The notes under the pieces: model-generated | What the model saw: only the letters and a program-made list of their open reading frames with translations | Databases searched by the model: none | Told to the model about the DNA's origin: nothing | Made by a program: the position numbers and the translations under genes | Part shown: positions 1 to 6,311 of the stretch, piece after piece | Position numbering within the stretch: position 1 is the first letter of the stretch | Layout of the letters: each line of letters starts with the position of its first letter | Assembly (NCBI GenBank): GCA_951800935.1 | Contig: CATOLW010000045.1 | Coordinates: 1-8,166 of the forward strand | Length of the DNA stretch: 8,166 nt | Reading direction: 5' to 3' | Origin: an uncultured Clostridium sp. | GTDB lineage: Bacteria > Bacillota_A > Clostridia > TANB77 > CAG-508

Positions 1-53
1 TAAAAAAACAACTTTTTATGTTACTTTTTCGTATTATTAGTAAGAATTTAAAT

Positions 54-147
54 AAAAAAAAGACTCATTAATTTTGAAGTTCACTCTAACTATTAGATTT
101 TCCTCTAATAGTTGGAATGAATTCATTTTTTTAATAAGTCTTTTTTC
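54..147 (-). terminator. Long two-tier hairpin terminator, probably bidirectional
   Basis: This lies just downstream of the pilin-like gene that ends at 156. The inner stem is perfect: AACTATTAGA (88-97) pairs with TCTAATAGTT (104-113) around a 6-base loop. The outer arms are A-run plus GACTCATTAA (54-71) and TTAATAAGTC plus T-run (131-147). They pair almost perfectly, and the single difference becomes a G-U pair in minus-strand RNA. Between the tiers a further imperfect pairing runs through 81-87 and 114-120. On the minus strand the structure ends in seven U, as expected for an intrinsic terminator. The T-rich right end could serve the opposite strand as well. At about 95 bases it is longer than a usual terminator. 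Confidence 0.75.
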
Positions 148-155
148 TTTTATTT

Positions 156-871
156 TTACATATCAAAAATATATTCCTTAGGTAAAATTTCCATATTAGC
201 TGTAATTGTTTCACCTCGTTTTTCTGTTAGCCAAATGAACATAGTAACTCTACCAGATGGATCCCAAATACTTAGCGAATCATTTCCATTTATAAATGGT
301 CCTTCTTCATTATCAGTAACAAATAGATATTTTATGCTATAATCAGTAGTAGCTCCATTTACTTCTCTTAGTTCTCCTGTTTCAGGATCTACTCCAAAAG
401 TTGTATTTCTTATTACTTCTTGATTTCTTTTAGTCCATTCTTGCCAAGTTTCTCCTTTATACGCTGTAAGTTTAACACCTTCTAAAATAAATTCAATTTC
501 CTCTCTTGGCTTATTTTGATACAAATCAGAATAAGGTATTTCATACCCACTTTTAGCAGTTTTAAAACTGTTTTCTCCTGGTTGTCCTTCCTCATCTTTT
601 ATGTAACTTTTTTTATTTAATATTTCTTGAATTATGCTGTCACTTAACGTTGCATCTTCTTGTTTTTGTAATTTGTCTGCTACATAATCTGCAATGTCTA
701 GTTTTGCTTGCTCCTTAGCTTCTTCTATTTCTGTTTGCATTTTTGCCGTATTGGCTTTGGTTAATATTCCATTTTCTCCTGTTAATGTTGCAATACTTAT
801 GGCTGCTAAAATTAATAGTACGATAATGGTAATGACTAGTGCAATTAGTGTAATTCCTTCACTTTTTTCAT
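156..871 (-). CDS. Type IV pilin-like surface protein, frame broken at an A6 run after the start codon
   Basis: The body of the gene (741-909 upstream of the first in-frame ATG at 740) continues open and encodes a prepilin-like N-terminus, EGITLIALVITIIVLLILAA, followed by a G-E-N-G-I-L motif. This frame has no ATG, GTG or TTG back to the stop at 906-908. An ATG with a good ribosome binding site (AAGGAAG, about 7 bases upstream) sits at 869-871, but it reads M-K-K-V-K-E-L-H-stop. One extra A in the run at 863-868, or a -1 slip there, joins the two frames and gives M-K-K-S-E-G-I-T-L-I, the usual short leader; the product would be 238 residues. Cleavage is expected after G6. Position +5 is Ala rather than the Glu of classical pilins. 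Residues about 7-28 form the membrane helix, followed by a charged helix to about 70 and then a soluble domain containing Y-K-G-E-T-W-Q-E-W. Ligand and role are unknown. It could be a pseudogene, a sequence error, or a slippage-switched gene. Confidence 0.75.
863..868 (-). other. A6 homopolymer at the frame break of the pilin-like gene
   Basis: On the coding strand the sequence reads ATG, six A, then GTGAAGG. Seven A would give a continuous reading frame. A -1 slip on tandem AAA lysine codons, RNA polymerase slippage, a replication-slippage OFF state, or a base-calling error would each account for it. A and G follow the run in the arrangement of the known slippery motif A-AAA-AAG, although the zero frame here is AAA-AAA-GTG and so is not in the standard phase. 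Confidence 0.6.
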
Positions 872-931
872 ACTCCTTCTTCCTTTCTTTTGTTTTTCTA
901 CTTTTTTAATCACTTTCTAATTTACAACTAT

Positions 932-960
932 ATCTTATCAAAAAGGAAAAATGATGTCAA
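932..960 (-). promoter_or_regulatory. SigA-type promoter for the pilin-like gene
   Basis: On the minus strand TTGACA (955-960) is a perfect -35 box. Exactly 17 bases separate it from TAAGAT (932-937), a 4-of-6 match to the -10 box. Transcription would start near 925, leaving a leader of roughly 55 bases before the ATG at 871. This promoter overlaps a short plus-strand hydrophobic reading frame (951-1154), which argues against that frame being a gene. Confidence 0.7.
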
Positions 961-1109
961 CTTGTTTATATTTTTGTATCGTCTTAGTTTTTCATGTTCT
1001 TTATCTATGTTTTCATTCTTTATTTACTAAAAATTTGTCTTTCCTATTCATTTTTTTAGCTATACTTGCAAACATTTTTATATTCATAGTTATGTGTTTG
1101 AAATTTTCT

Positions 1110-2069
1110 CTAAGAAATTCTTTTCCACATATATGTTACAATATAGGGCTGTAATTTATTAATTGCACTACCTGAACCAGTAGATGAAGTTGTGGTTTGT
1201 GTCCCTGTAAATCTACTTGTTACTGAACCTGTTGGTGTTATTGAATGCGAATGGTTCCCTTCTGCGGCTATGGTTGATATATCTTTTCTAGCTTTTTGAA
1301 ACCAACCTCCTACACTATTTGAAAAACCTTCTGCATCAAGCATAGTTGAATTACTAGTTGTTCCTGCAATTACTAAAGCTGTACCTCCATTTGAAAAGTT
1401 GTGTGCATGGCTTCCTGCTGCTGATGTATTTACTGCTTTCCCCACAAAAGTACTTTGAATCGTTCCTACTGGTAATACAGTATGATTATGACTTGGTAAT
1501 TCTGAAGTTGTTAATAAATGATTGTATGCTCCTCCTGTTGTTCCATTTTCAAATGTTTTTTCTAAACTTTCACTATCTACTCCTGTTCCTTCTCCTATTA
1601 AAGTTCTTCCTTGTCCATATTTTTCCCATGTTCCTCCTATATAACTACTTGGATTTGTTGCTGTAGTAGATAAATAAATACTTCCTATTGGAAATAATTC
1701 TAACTTGGCTTCTGTCTTTGCTATTTCAATTGATTTTTCTGCTGTATTTCTAACCTGCTCTATTTGTTGATCTGTTTTTTCTCTTTCTTCCTTTCTAGCC
1801 TTTTGTACTGCATCTTCAATCATTTTTTGTACTTCTAAATAATTTGGATATCCATTTTCATTTGCAATTTCAGCATAAGAATTTGCTAAGTCTGTTTCAT
1901 TTACCGAATAATTTTTATTAATTTGTATTATTTCTCTTTCTTGACTCGTGTTTTTATCGATCATTCCAACATTAATTAATAACAAAATGGTTATCATAAA
2001 CAGACATGTTATTAATACAAATAAGGTAACTGAACCACTTTGTTCTTTTATTTTATTTAATATTTTCAC
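1110..2069 (-). CDS. Pilin-like membrane anchor fused to a phage tail-collar/baseplate-type tip domain
   Basis: This encodes 319 residues from a GTG start with AGGAG at 2076-2080, six bases upstream. Residues 1-12 are a basic leader ending in Q-S-G. Residues 13-33 are a prepilin-like hydrophobic helix beginning S-V-T-L-F-V-L-I. Residues about 65-122 are charged and likely coiled coil. Residues 126-319 match the C-terminal domain of phage tail-collar/baseplate (gp10/gp12-like) proteins: F-P-I-G-S-I-Y-L-S (126-134), G-G-T-W-E (145-149), L-P-S-H-N-H (191-196), and the closing Q-P-Y-I-V-T-Y-M-W-K-R (307-317). Three H-x-H motifs (194-196, 221-223, 273-275) resemble those that bind iron in trimeric phage fibres. 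I infer an exported, cell-anchored trimeric adhesin or receptor-binding tip. No phage structural genes surround it, so it is probably a host surface gene and not a prophage remnant. The exact ligand is unknown. Confidence 0.8.
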   Translation of the reverse strand: MKILNKIKEQSGSVTLFVLITCLFMITILLLINVGMIDKNTSQEREIIQINKNYSVNETDLANSYAEIANENGYPNYLEVQKMIEDAVQKARKEEREKTDQQIEQVRNTAEKSIEIAKTEAKLELFPIGSIYLSTTATNPSSYIGGTWEKYGQGRTLIGEGTGVDSESLEKTFENGTTGGAYNHLLTTSELPSHNHTVLPVGTIQSTFVGKAVNTSAAGSHAHNFSNGGTALVIAGTTSNSTMLDAEGFSNSVGGWFQKARKDISTIAAEGNHSHSITPTGSVTSRFTGTQTTTSSTGSGSAINKLQPYIVTYMWKRIS

Positions 2070-2104
2070 TTTTTTCTCCTTTTGTTTATATTATACTTTT
2101 TTAT

Positions 2105-2133
2105 ATTGTATCAAAAAGCAGAATATATGTAAA
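2105..2133 (-). promoter_or_regulatory. SigA-type promoter for the pilin/tail-collar gene
   Basis: On the minus strand TTTACA (2128-2133, 5 of 6) and TACAAT (2105-2110, 5 of 6) are separated by 17 bases. Transcription would start near 2098, giving a short leader of about 30 bases that contains the AAGGAG ribosome binding site at 2076-2081. A second TATAAT-like hexamer lies closer to the gene but has no matching -35 box. Confidence 0.65.
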
Positions 2134-2226
2134 TTAGTTTATGCTATTTTTAATACCCAACAGTTTTTTAATTCTTTCTATTGGCAAAAATCCAATCGAA
2201 AAATTGTAAAGTTTTTTATATTCTCT

Positions 2227-2235
2227 CATATAATA
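2227..2235 (+). promoter_or_regulatory. Possible -10 element for the small plus-strand gene pair
   Basis: CATATAATA contains a perfect TATAAT (2229-2234) with a weak TTGTAA 19 bases upstream (2204-2209). The 9-mer also fits CATAnnnTA, the -10 form used by the late sporulation factor SigK, but no clear matching -35 (AC) is visible. Start of transcription would fall almost on the ribosome binding site (2241-2248), leaving hardly any leader. The sigma factor cannot be told from this. Confidence 0.35.
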
Positions 2236-2240
2236 TTGAT

Positions 2241-2256
2241 AGAGGTGATTCTTTTG
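2241..2256 (+). promoter_or_regulatory. Ribosome binding site that selects a TTG start
   Basis: AGAGGTGA (2241-2248) stands five bases before TTG at 2254-2256. The nearest ATG, at 2263, is 14 bases from the site and so poorly placed. Earlier in-frame ATGs lie inside the divergent gene and its promoter. Confidence 0.6.
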
Positions 2257-2673
2257 AATAATATGAATTTTGATGAAAATACGGTAAACAAATTAAAAGA
2301 TATGATGAATAAAGGAGAGTTAAATGATGTAATATCTCAAATTCCTCCTGAAATGATACAAAATTTTTCTTCTATGATGTCACAAAATAATGCTAATAAT
2401 TCTAATGCTTCGTCTAGTAACAATAATAGCAATAGTTCTAATAATAACTTTGATTTTAGTCAAATTGATATGAATACAATTTTAAAAATGAAGTCTGTTA
2501 TGGACAAATTAAATACTTCTAATGACCCTAGGTCGAATTTATTATATTCTTTAAAACCTTATTTACGTGAAGAAAAAAAAGGAAAAATTGATCAGTATGC
2601 TAACTTATTAAATGTTGCTAAAATTGCTGATATTTTTAAAGATTCAAATAAGGAGAGTCCTAATAATGGCTAG
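2254..2673 (+). CDS. Small hypothetical protein with Asn/Ser-rich linker
   Basis: This encodes 139 residues from the TTG start; an ATG at 2263 is the alternative. I do not recognise a named family. Residues 1-44 form an acidic, methionine-rich helical part. Residues 45-65 are almost only Asn and Ser, a flexible low-complexity linker. Residues 66-130 are helical and include D-P-R-S-N-L-L-Y-S-L-K-P-Y-L (91-104) followed by a basic stretch and a leucine/alanine-rich helix. There is no signal peptide or membrane segment. The last eight bases overlap the start of the next gene, so the two are translationally coupled and probably act together. The C-terminal pattern reminds me of unnamed small proteins of spore-forming Clostridia, but this is memory, not evidence. 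The gene has no in-frame CGG. Confidence 0.7.
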   Translation: MNNMNFDENTVNKLKDMMNKGELNDVISQIPPEMIQNFSSMMSQNNANNSNASSSNNNSNSSNNNFDFSQIDMNTILKMKSVMDKLNTSNDPRSNLLYSLKPYLREEKKGKIDQYANLLNVAKIADIFKDSNKESPNNG

Positions 2674-2989
2674 TTTTTATAATAATTACTATCGATATTA
2701 TCGCCCTTATTTACCACATAATACTTATCACCCTTCTGTTATTGAGGACAAAACTTCTCCCAAAAAAGAAGATAATATACAAGAAAAATCATCTAGATCC
2801 TATTCTTTTGGTCCTCTTCAATTCAAAAATCCTCTTTTCAATAATATTGAAGAACCAATTTTTGAAATATTGGGAATCCAATTGTATCTAGATGATATTA
2901 TTATCCTTGGTTTGCTATTTTTTTTATACCAAGAAGGAGTACAAGATGAAATGCTTTACATTGCTTTGATTTTGTTGCTATTATCCTAA
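2666..2989 (+). CDS. Small hypothetical membrane protein, tyrosine-rich N-terminus
   Basis: This encodes 107 residues from ATG 2666, preceded by AGGAGAG at 2651-2657 inside the upstream gene. An earlier in-frame ATG at 2612 lacks a binding site and is not preferred. Residues 1-24 are rich in Tyr, Asn, His and Pro (M-A-S-F-Y-N-N-Y-Y-R-Y-Y), as seen in spore-coat-like or surface proteins. Residues 25-60 are polar. Residues 61-90 contain E-P-I-F-E-I-L-G-I followed by a hydrophobic segment (75-88), then Y-Q-E-G-V-Q-D-E and a second hydrophobic end (97-107). It looks like a small membrane protein with two segments or a hairpin. It is coupled to the upstream gene by an eight-base overlap. The family is unnamed to me. 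A sporulation role is only a guess from the Tyr-rich start and the -10 element upstream. Confidence 0.7.
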   Translation: MASFYNNYYRYYRPYLPHNTYHPSVIEDKTSPKKEDNIQEKSSRSYSFGPLQFKNPLFNNIEEPIFEILGIQLYLDDIIILGLLFFLYQEGVQDEMLYIALILLLLS

Positions 2990-3011
2990 AAAAATTATTC
3001 TATGATAATTT
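2988..3011 (-). terminator. Weak AT-only hairpin at the end of the mre operon
   Basis: AAATTAT (2992-2998) and ATAATTT (3005-3011) pair around a 6-base loop. On the minus strand the hairpin is followed by four or more U. It overlaps the restored minC stop (2995-2997) and sits in the 5-base gap between the converging transcription units. The stem has seven A-U pairs only, so it would be a weak terminator. Confidence 0.3.
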
Positions 3012-3607
3012 CATCTTTTTCAATGCTTACATAAGCTTGTTTATGCATTGGTTCTTCATCACGGTCAATTTCTTTTACGACATTAGCAATTCTAATTTGT
3101 ACAGTATCTACTAAACCGTGCTGCAATAATTGCTTGCTTGTTTCCTTTGGCACCAGCATGTGCTAACCCTCTTAAGGCTCCTAATACAATGATATTATCA
3201 GATGCCATAACTTCTGCTCCAGAATTAACATCTCCAATGATAACTAGGCTACCTTCTGATTCCATTTTTTGCCCAGAACGAAGCGAACCTCTATGAAATT
3301 TTGTTTCTGATATAGCAATTTCTTTTTCAAATGTCTTTTTTATGCTATGAAGCCCTAGACTTTTTGGCATATCAAATTCAATTTCTACATCAATTACCTT
3401 TTTTATTAATTCTTGTATTTCATCTATTTCTTTATTTTTTAGAATTTTTCCTGTTACTGTAATTGGTGTTTTTTCATCTTTATATAATTTTTTTAATTCT
3501 GTTAACTTTTTATTTAATGCTGTTATAATTTCTACTTGTCCTGCTTCGTCATTTAGTTTGATTACAATTTCATTTTTCTTTAAATTAATACTTACGCAAT
3601 TTTTCAT
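2995..3607 (-). CDS. minC: Septum site-determining protein MinC, with +1 frame break at a CGG codon
   Basis: MinC blocks FtsZ polymerisation away from mid-cell, normally recruited to the membrane by MinD. The ATG at 3607 has AAAGGA upstream. Residues 1-95 are the N-terminal domain. Residues 105-163 are the start of the C-terminal beta-helix, with the family hallmark R-S-G-Q (110-113) and A-L-R-G-L-A-H-A-G-A-K-G-N (144-156). In the plain frame the protein ends at residue 171, with eight unrelated residues after I-I-A-A. Skipping one base at 3118 restores V-Q-I-R-I-A-N-V-V and a tail ending Y-V-S-I-E-K-D-E-I-I-I-E, which matches MinC C-termini and stops at 2995. The product is then 203 residues, normal for the family. 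The break is exactly a CGG codon. Without the shift about 100 bases at the operon end would be unexplained. minC is the last gene of the operon, 18 bases after PBP2. Confidence 0.88.
3116..3118 (-). other. In-frame CGG at the +1 frame break in minC
   Basis: The coding strand reads ATT GCA GCA CGG TTT AGT. Continuing in zero frame meets TAG eight codons later. Dropping the C gives ATT GCA GCA GGT TTA GTA and the correct MinC C-terminus. The base at 3118 is the extra one; by alignment with family spacing (A-A, six residues, then Q-I-R-I) a one-base skip fits better than a two-base gain. Confidence 0.8.
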
Positions 3608-3625
3608 TTTTACATCCTTTCTTTT

Positions 3626-5740
3626 TTATCTCATTATTTCAACATATGGTGTTGCATTCATGTCTTCTTCTACATTTTGTGTATTCATACCAAAGTATTC
3701 TGCCATAATATCTCTTACAACTTCTGCTGTATAATTTCCATGACCTCCATTTTCTACCATTACTACAATTGCAATTTCTGGATTTTCAAAAGGAGCAAAC
3801 CCTACAAACCATGCATGTACTTGATTGTTTGGAGCTTCTGCTGAACCAGTTTTTCCTCCTACACTAATATTAAAGTCTTTAAATCTAACATAGGCTGTAC
3901 CTGTGGTATCACTTGTAACAGATTGCATTCCTTGTAATATAGCATTTAAATAGTCCTGATTTAAACTTATCTCTTCTATATTATCCTCTTCTAGTCCTAA
4001 TTTTCGATTAACAAATTGGTTAATTTCTTCTCTAGATGTTTCTGATCCATCTGCATTTCGAATTGTTTTTACAATGCTAACATCTATTCTTTTTCCACCG
4101 TTGGCTAACATACTGATGTATCTTGCCATTTGTAGTGGGCTAAATTCATTATCTCCTTGTCCAATAGATGCATTTAGTGTATTTCCTGGATTCCAATTTG
4201 GATCATCTGGATGCAATTTTTGTTTTGCTTCTTTGCTAGCTAATACTCCTGCTGTTTCTCCTTGTAATTCAATACCTGTCTTGGTTCCTAATCCAAAATA
4301 TTTAGAAAATTTCACTAAATTGTCAATTCCCATTCTATCTGCTGTTTCATAGAAAAAGTAGTTACATGATCTTTCGATCGCTTGTGAAACATTAACCCAT
4401 CCATGTCCTCTATGATAGTCTGTATAATACCAACAGTTCATTGAAATTCCATATTTTTTGTATACACCTGTGTCATTAATAGTTGAAGTTAAATTGATAA
4501 CACCTGATTCTAGTCCTGCTATTCCTGTTACCATTTTAAAAGTAGATCCTGGTGAATAGGAGTTTTGTGTTGCTTTATTAACAAGTGGTTTTGCGCTATT
4601 ATCTCTGTATTTTGCCCAATTTTCATTGCTAATTCCTCCCACAAAATCAGCTGGTGTATAATCTGGATAACTTGCCATGGCTAAGACTTCTCCTGAATTT
4701 ACATCCATTACAACTACTGCTCCAGCATTTGCATCATAGGCTTTGCCAAATCCTCCTGTTGCAATTTTTTGTATGTTTGCTGCTAGGGTGTCTTCTGCTA
4801 TTTTTTGAAGATTTGCATCAATGGTAAGAACTATATCTGAACCTGCTATTGCTTCTTTTGCAATATATTCTGCTGTTGTTGTTCCATCTACTGCCATATC
4901 AATTTGCTTGGTTCCATTTTTTCCTTTTAAGTATTCTTCAAATACATTTTCTATTCCTGTTTTTCCAATAATATCATTTTGTGAATAAGTTGCTTTTCTT
5001 TTTTCATATTCATCTGCATCAATTCTAGAAGCATATCCTAAAATATGAGAAGCAAGATTTCCAGAAGTATATTCTCTTATTGGTTCTACTACAATATTAA
5101 TCCCTGCAAATTTCTCTGAGCTTTCGCTAAATTCTGCTACCGCTTCTCTTGGTATATCTTCTGAAATAGTTACTGCTCTTGTACTACTATATCCTTTTTT
5201 TGCAATTAAATAGCGAATTGCTATTATTTTTCTGATTTCTTGTAAATCTGTATTTTGAATTTTATATTTGTTCTTAAATTTATAAAAAGCTTGTTCTGCT
5301 GTTATATCATCTTCTAAGTTATTTGCTTTTTTCCAATTAACTAAAGTTTCGTTGTTAATCGTATATTCAAAAGGATCTATGTTAATTGGAAAAGTATCCA
5401 TATAAGAACATTCATATTTTTCTAATACTTGTATCATATTTAAAATAGCATTGTTTAAAGTATCTGTATCTACTTTGCTTTTATACATTTCTAAAGAAAA
5501 AGCCATTTTGGAAGTAACTAATGGTATCCCTGTTTTATCTAAAATAGCTCCTCTTGAAGCTTCTAATGTACTTTCTCTTGTTAATCGGGTGTTGGATTCT
5601 TCTCTATATTCTGCTCCATGTACAATTTGAAGACTGAATAATTTGGCAATTAAAATAATGCCAACGATATAGATTAAAATCGTTAGTATATTAAATCTTA
5701 AATTCATATTTACTTTTTTGCTACTACGTCTTTTTGCCAA
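3626..5740 (-). CDS. mrdA: Penicillin-binding protein 2, elongasome transpeptidase
   Basis: A class B penicillin-binding protein that cross-links peptidoglycan during side-wall growth, working with RodA and the MreBCD complex. It has 704 residues from a TTG start with AAGGTG (5746-5751) five bases upstream. Residues 1-16 are basic and cytoplasmic; 17-38 are the membrane anchor. Residues about 55-300 are the dimerisation/pedestal domain, with S-R-G-A-I-L-D (62-68) and the E-Y-T-S-G-N-L-A-S-H-I-L-G-Y motif (223-236). The transpeptidase domain has the three active-site motifs: S399-T-F-K402, S458-C-N460 and K630-T-G632. All key residues are present and the frame is intact. Its place between mreD and minC, and the long pedestal, favour PBP2 over the septal PBP3. 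Gaps to its neighbours are 18-19 bases, as in an operon. RodA is not in the window. Confidence 0.95.
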   Translation of the reverse strand: MAKRRSSKKVNMNLRFNILTILIYIVGIILIAKLFSLQIVHGAEYREESNTRLTRESTLEASRGAILDKTGIPLVTSKMAFSLEMYKSKVDTDTLNNAILNMIQVLEKYECSYMDTFPINIDPFEYTINNETLVNWKKANNLEDDITAEQAFYKFKNKYKIQNTDLQEIRKIIAIRYLIAKKGYSSTRAVTISEDIPREAVAEFSESSEKFAGINIVVEPIREYTSGNLASHILGYASRIDADEYEKRKATYSQNDIIGKTGIENVFEEYLKGKNGTKQIDMAVDGTTTAEYIAKEAIAGSDIVLTIDANLQKIAEDTLAANIQKIATGGFGKAYDANAGAVVVMDVNSGEVLAMASYPDYTPADFVGGISNENWAKYRDNSAKPLVNKATQNSYSPGSTFKMVTGIAGLESGVINLTSTINDTGVYKKYGISMNCWYYTDYHRGHGWVNVSQAIERSCNYFFYETADRMGIDNLVKFSKYFGLGTKTGIELQGETAGVLASKEAKQKLHPDDPNWNPGNTLNASIGQGDNEFSPLQMARYISMLANGGKRIDVSIVKTIRNADGSETSREEINQFVNRKLGLEEDNIEEISLNQDYLNAILQGMQSVTSDTTGTAYVRFKDFNISVGGKTGSAEAPNNQVHAWFVGFAPFENPEIAIVVMVENGGHGNYTAEVVRDIMAEYFGMNTQNVEEDMNATPYVEIMR

Positions 5741-5759
5741 ATTTTCACCTTCTTTCTTT

Positions 5760-6293
5760 TTAGAAATATCTTGTTAAAATTTTATTTCCTTTGTATTCAT
5801 TTTCTATATAATATCCACTTTTTTGAATGATTGGATACACAATAATGGTTAAAATTAAGTTAAATATAATTTCAATTGTTAAAATTTTTATAAAATTTAT
5901 GATTTCTACACTTATTCCTATGAAAATATAGTTTAACAAGTAAATTAAAAGTTCAAAAATGGCAGTTGCTACTATTCCCATAACCATGATTGTCATTCTG
6001 CTATCTTTGGAAAAGTTTTTGTCAAAAATGGCTGCTAAAAAGCCAATTAATCCTAGTCCAATACTATTAATTCCTACCCTTGTTCCTATAATAAGGTCTA
6101 AGATAATTCCTATCACTAATCCATAAACAACTCCCATTGGTTTGGTTCCAAATAGTCCAATAAATAATACAAGTATAACAAATAAGTTTGGCATAACTCC
6201 TGCTATATTGAACCAACTAAAAAAATTTGCTTGTAAAAGATAGATTAAAATTGTTGTTATGATTAAAACAATATTGATGATTACTTTTTTCAA
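5760..6293 (-). CDS. mreD: Rod shape-determining protein MreD
   Basis: This is the integral membrane partner of MreC in the elongasome. It encodes 177 residues from a TTG start, chosen because a perfect AAGGAGG (6301-6307) stands seven bases upstream. The protein is almost wholly hydrophobic, with about six membrane segments (roughly 4-21, 33-49, 53-72, 74-92, 102-125, 133-155). The motif D-L-I-I-G-T-R-V-G-I-N (66-76), with the following G-L-G-L-I-G-F, is typical of MreD/RodD. Length is normal for Gram-positive members. It sits 18 bases after mreC and 19 before PBP2, in the standard order. MreD is poorly conserved in sequence, so the call leans on topology plus position. Confidence 0.92.
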   Translation of the reverse strand: MKKVIINIVLIITTILIYLLQANFFSWFNIAGVMPNLFVILVLFIGLFGTKPMGVVYGLVIGIILDLIIGTRVGINSIGLGLIGFLAAIFDKNFSKDSRMTIMVMGIVATAIFELLIYLLNYIFIGISVEIINFIKILTIEIIFNLILTIIVYPIIQKSGYYIENEYKGNKILTRYF

Positions 6294-6307
6294 TTGGTTC
6301 CCTCCTT
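6294..6307 (-). promoter_or_regulatory. Ribosome binding site that selects the TTG start of mreD
   Basis: AAGGAGG at 6301-6307 is a full match to the anti-Shine-Dalgarno sequence. It is seven bases before TTG (6291-6293). The next codons (AAA AAA GTA ATC) begin the first membrane segment, which supports this start. Confidence 0.7.
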
Positions 6308-6311
6308 TATT

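Noticed and set aside
951..1154. Plus-strand hydrophobic reading frame of 67 residues
   Set aside because: It overlaps the strong minus-strand promoter at 932-960 and the 3' end of the collar gene. Its hydrophobicity comes from a T-rich strand, and no family pattern is visible.
1358..1666. Plus-strand Leu/Phe-rich reading frame
   Set aside because: It is the antisense shadow of the collar gene, with composition explained by the opposite strand.
1110..2069. Prophage remnant
   Set aside because: Only the C-terminal domain is phage-like; there is a cellular-type export anchor and own promoter, and no other phage gene, integrase or attachment site is visible.
1948..2253. N-terminal extension of the small plus-strand gene back to an ATG at 1948
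   Set aside because: It runs antisense through the start of the collar gene and across its promoter; the ribosome binding site at 2241-2248 points to the TTG at 2254.
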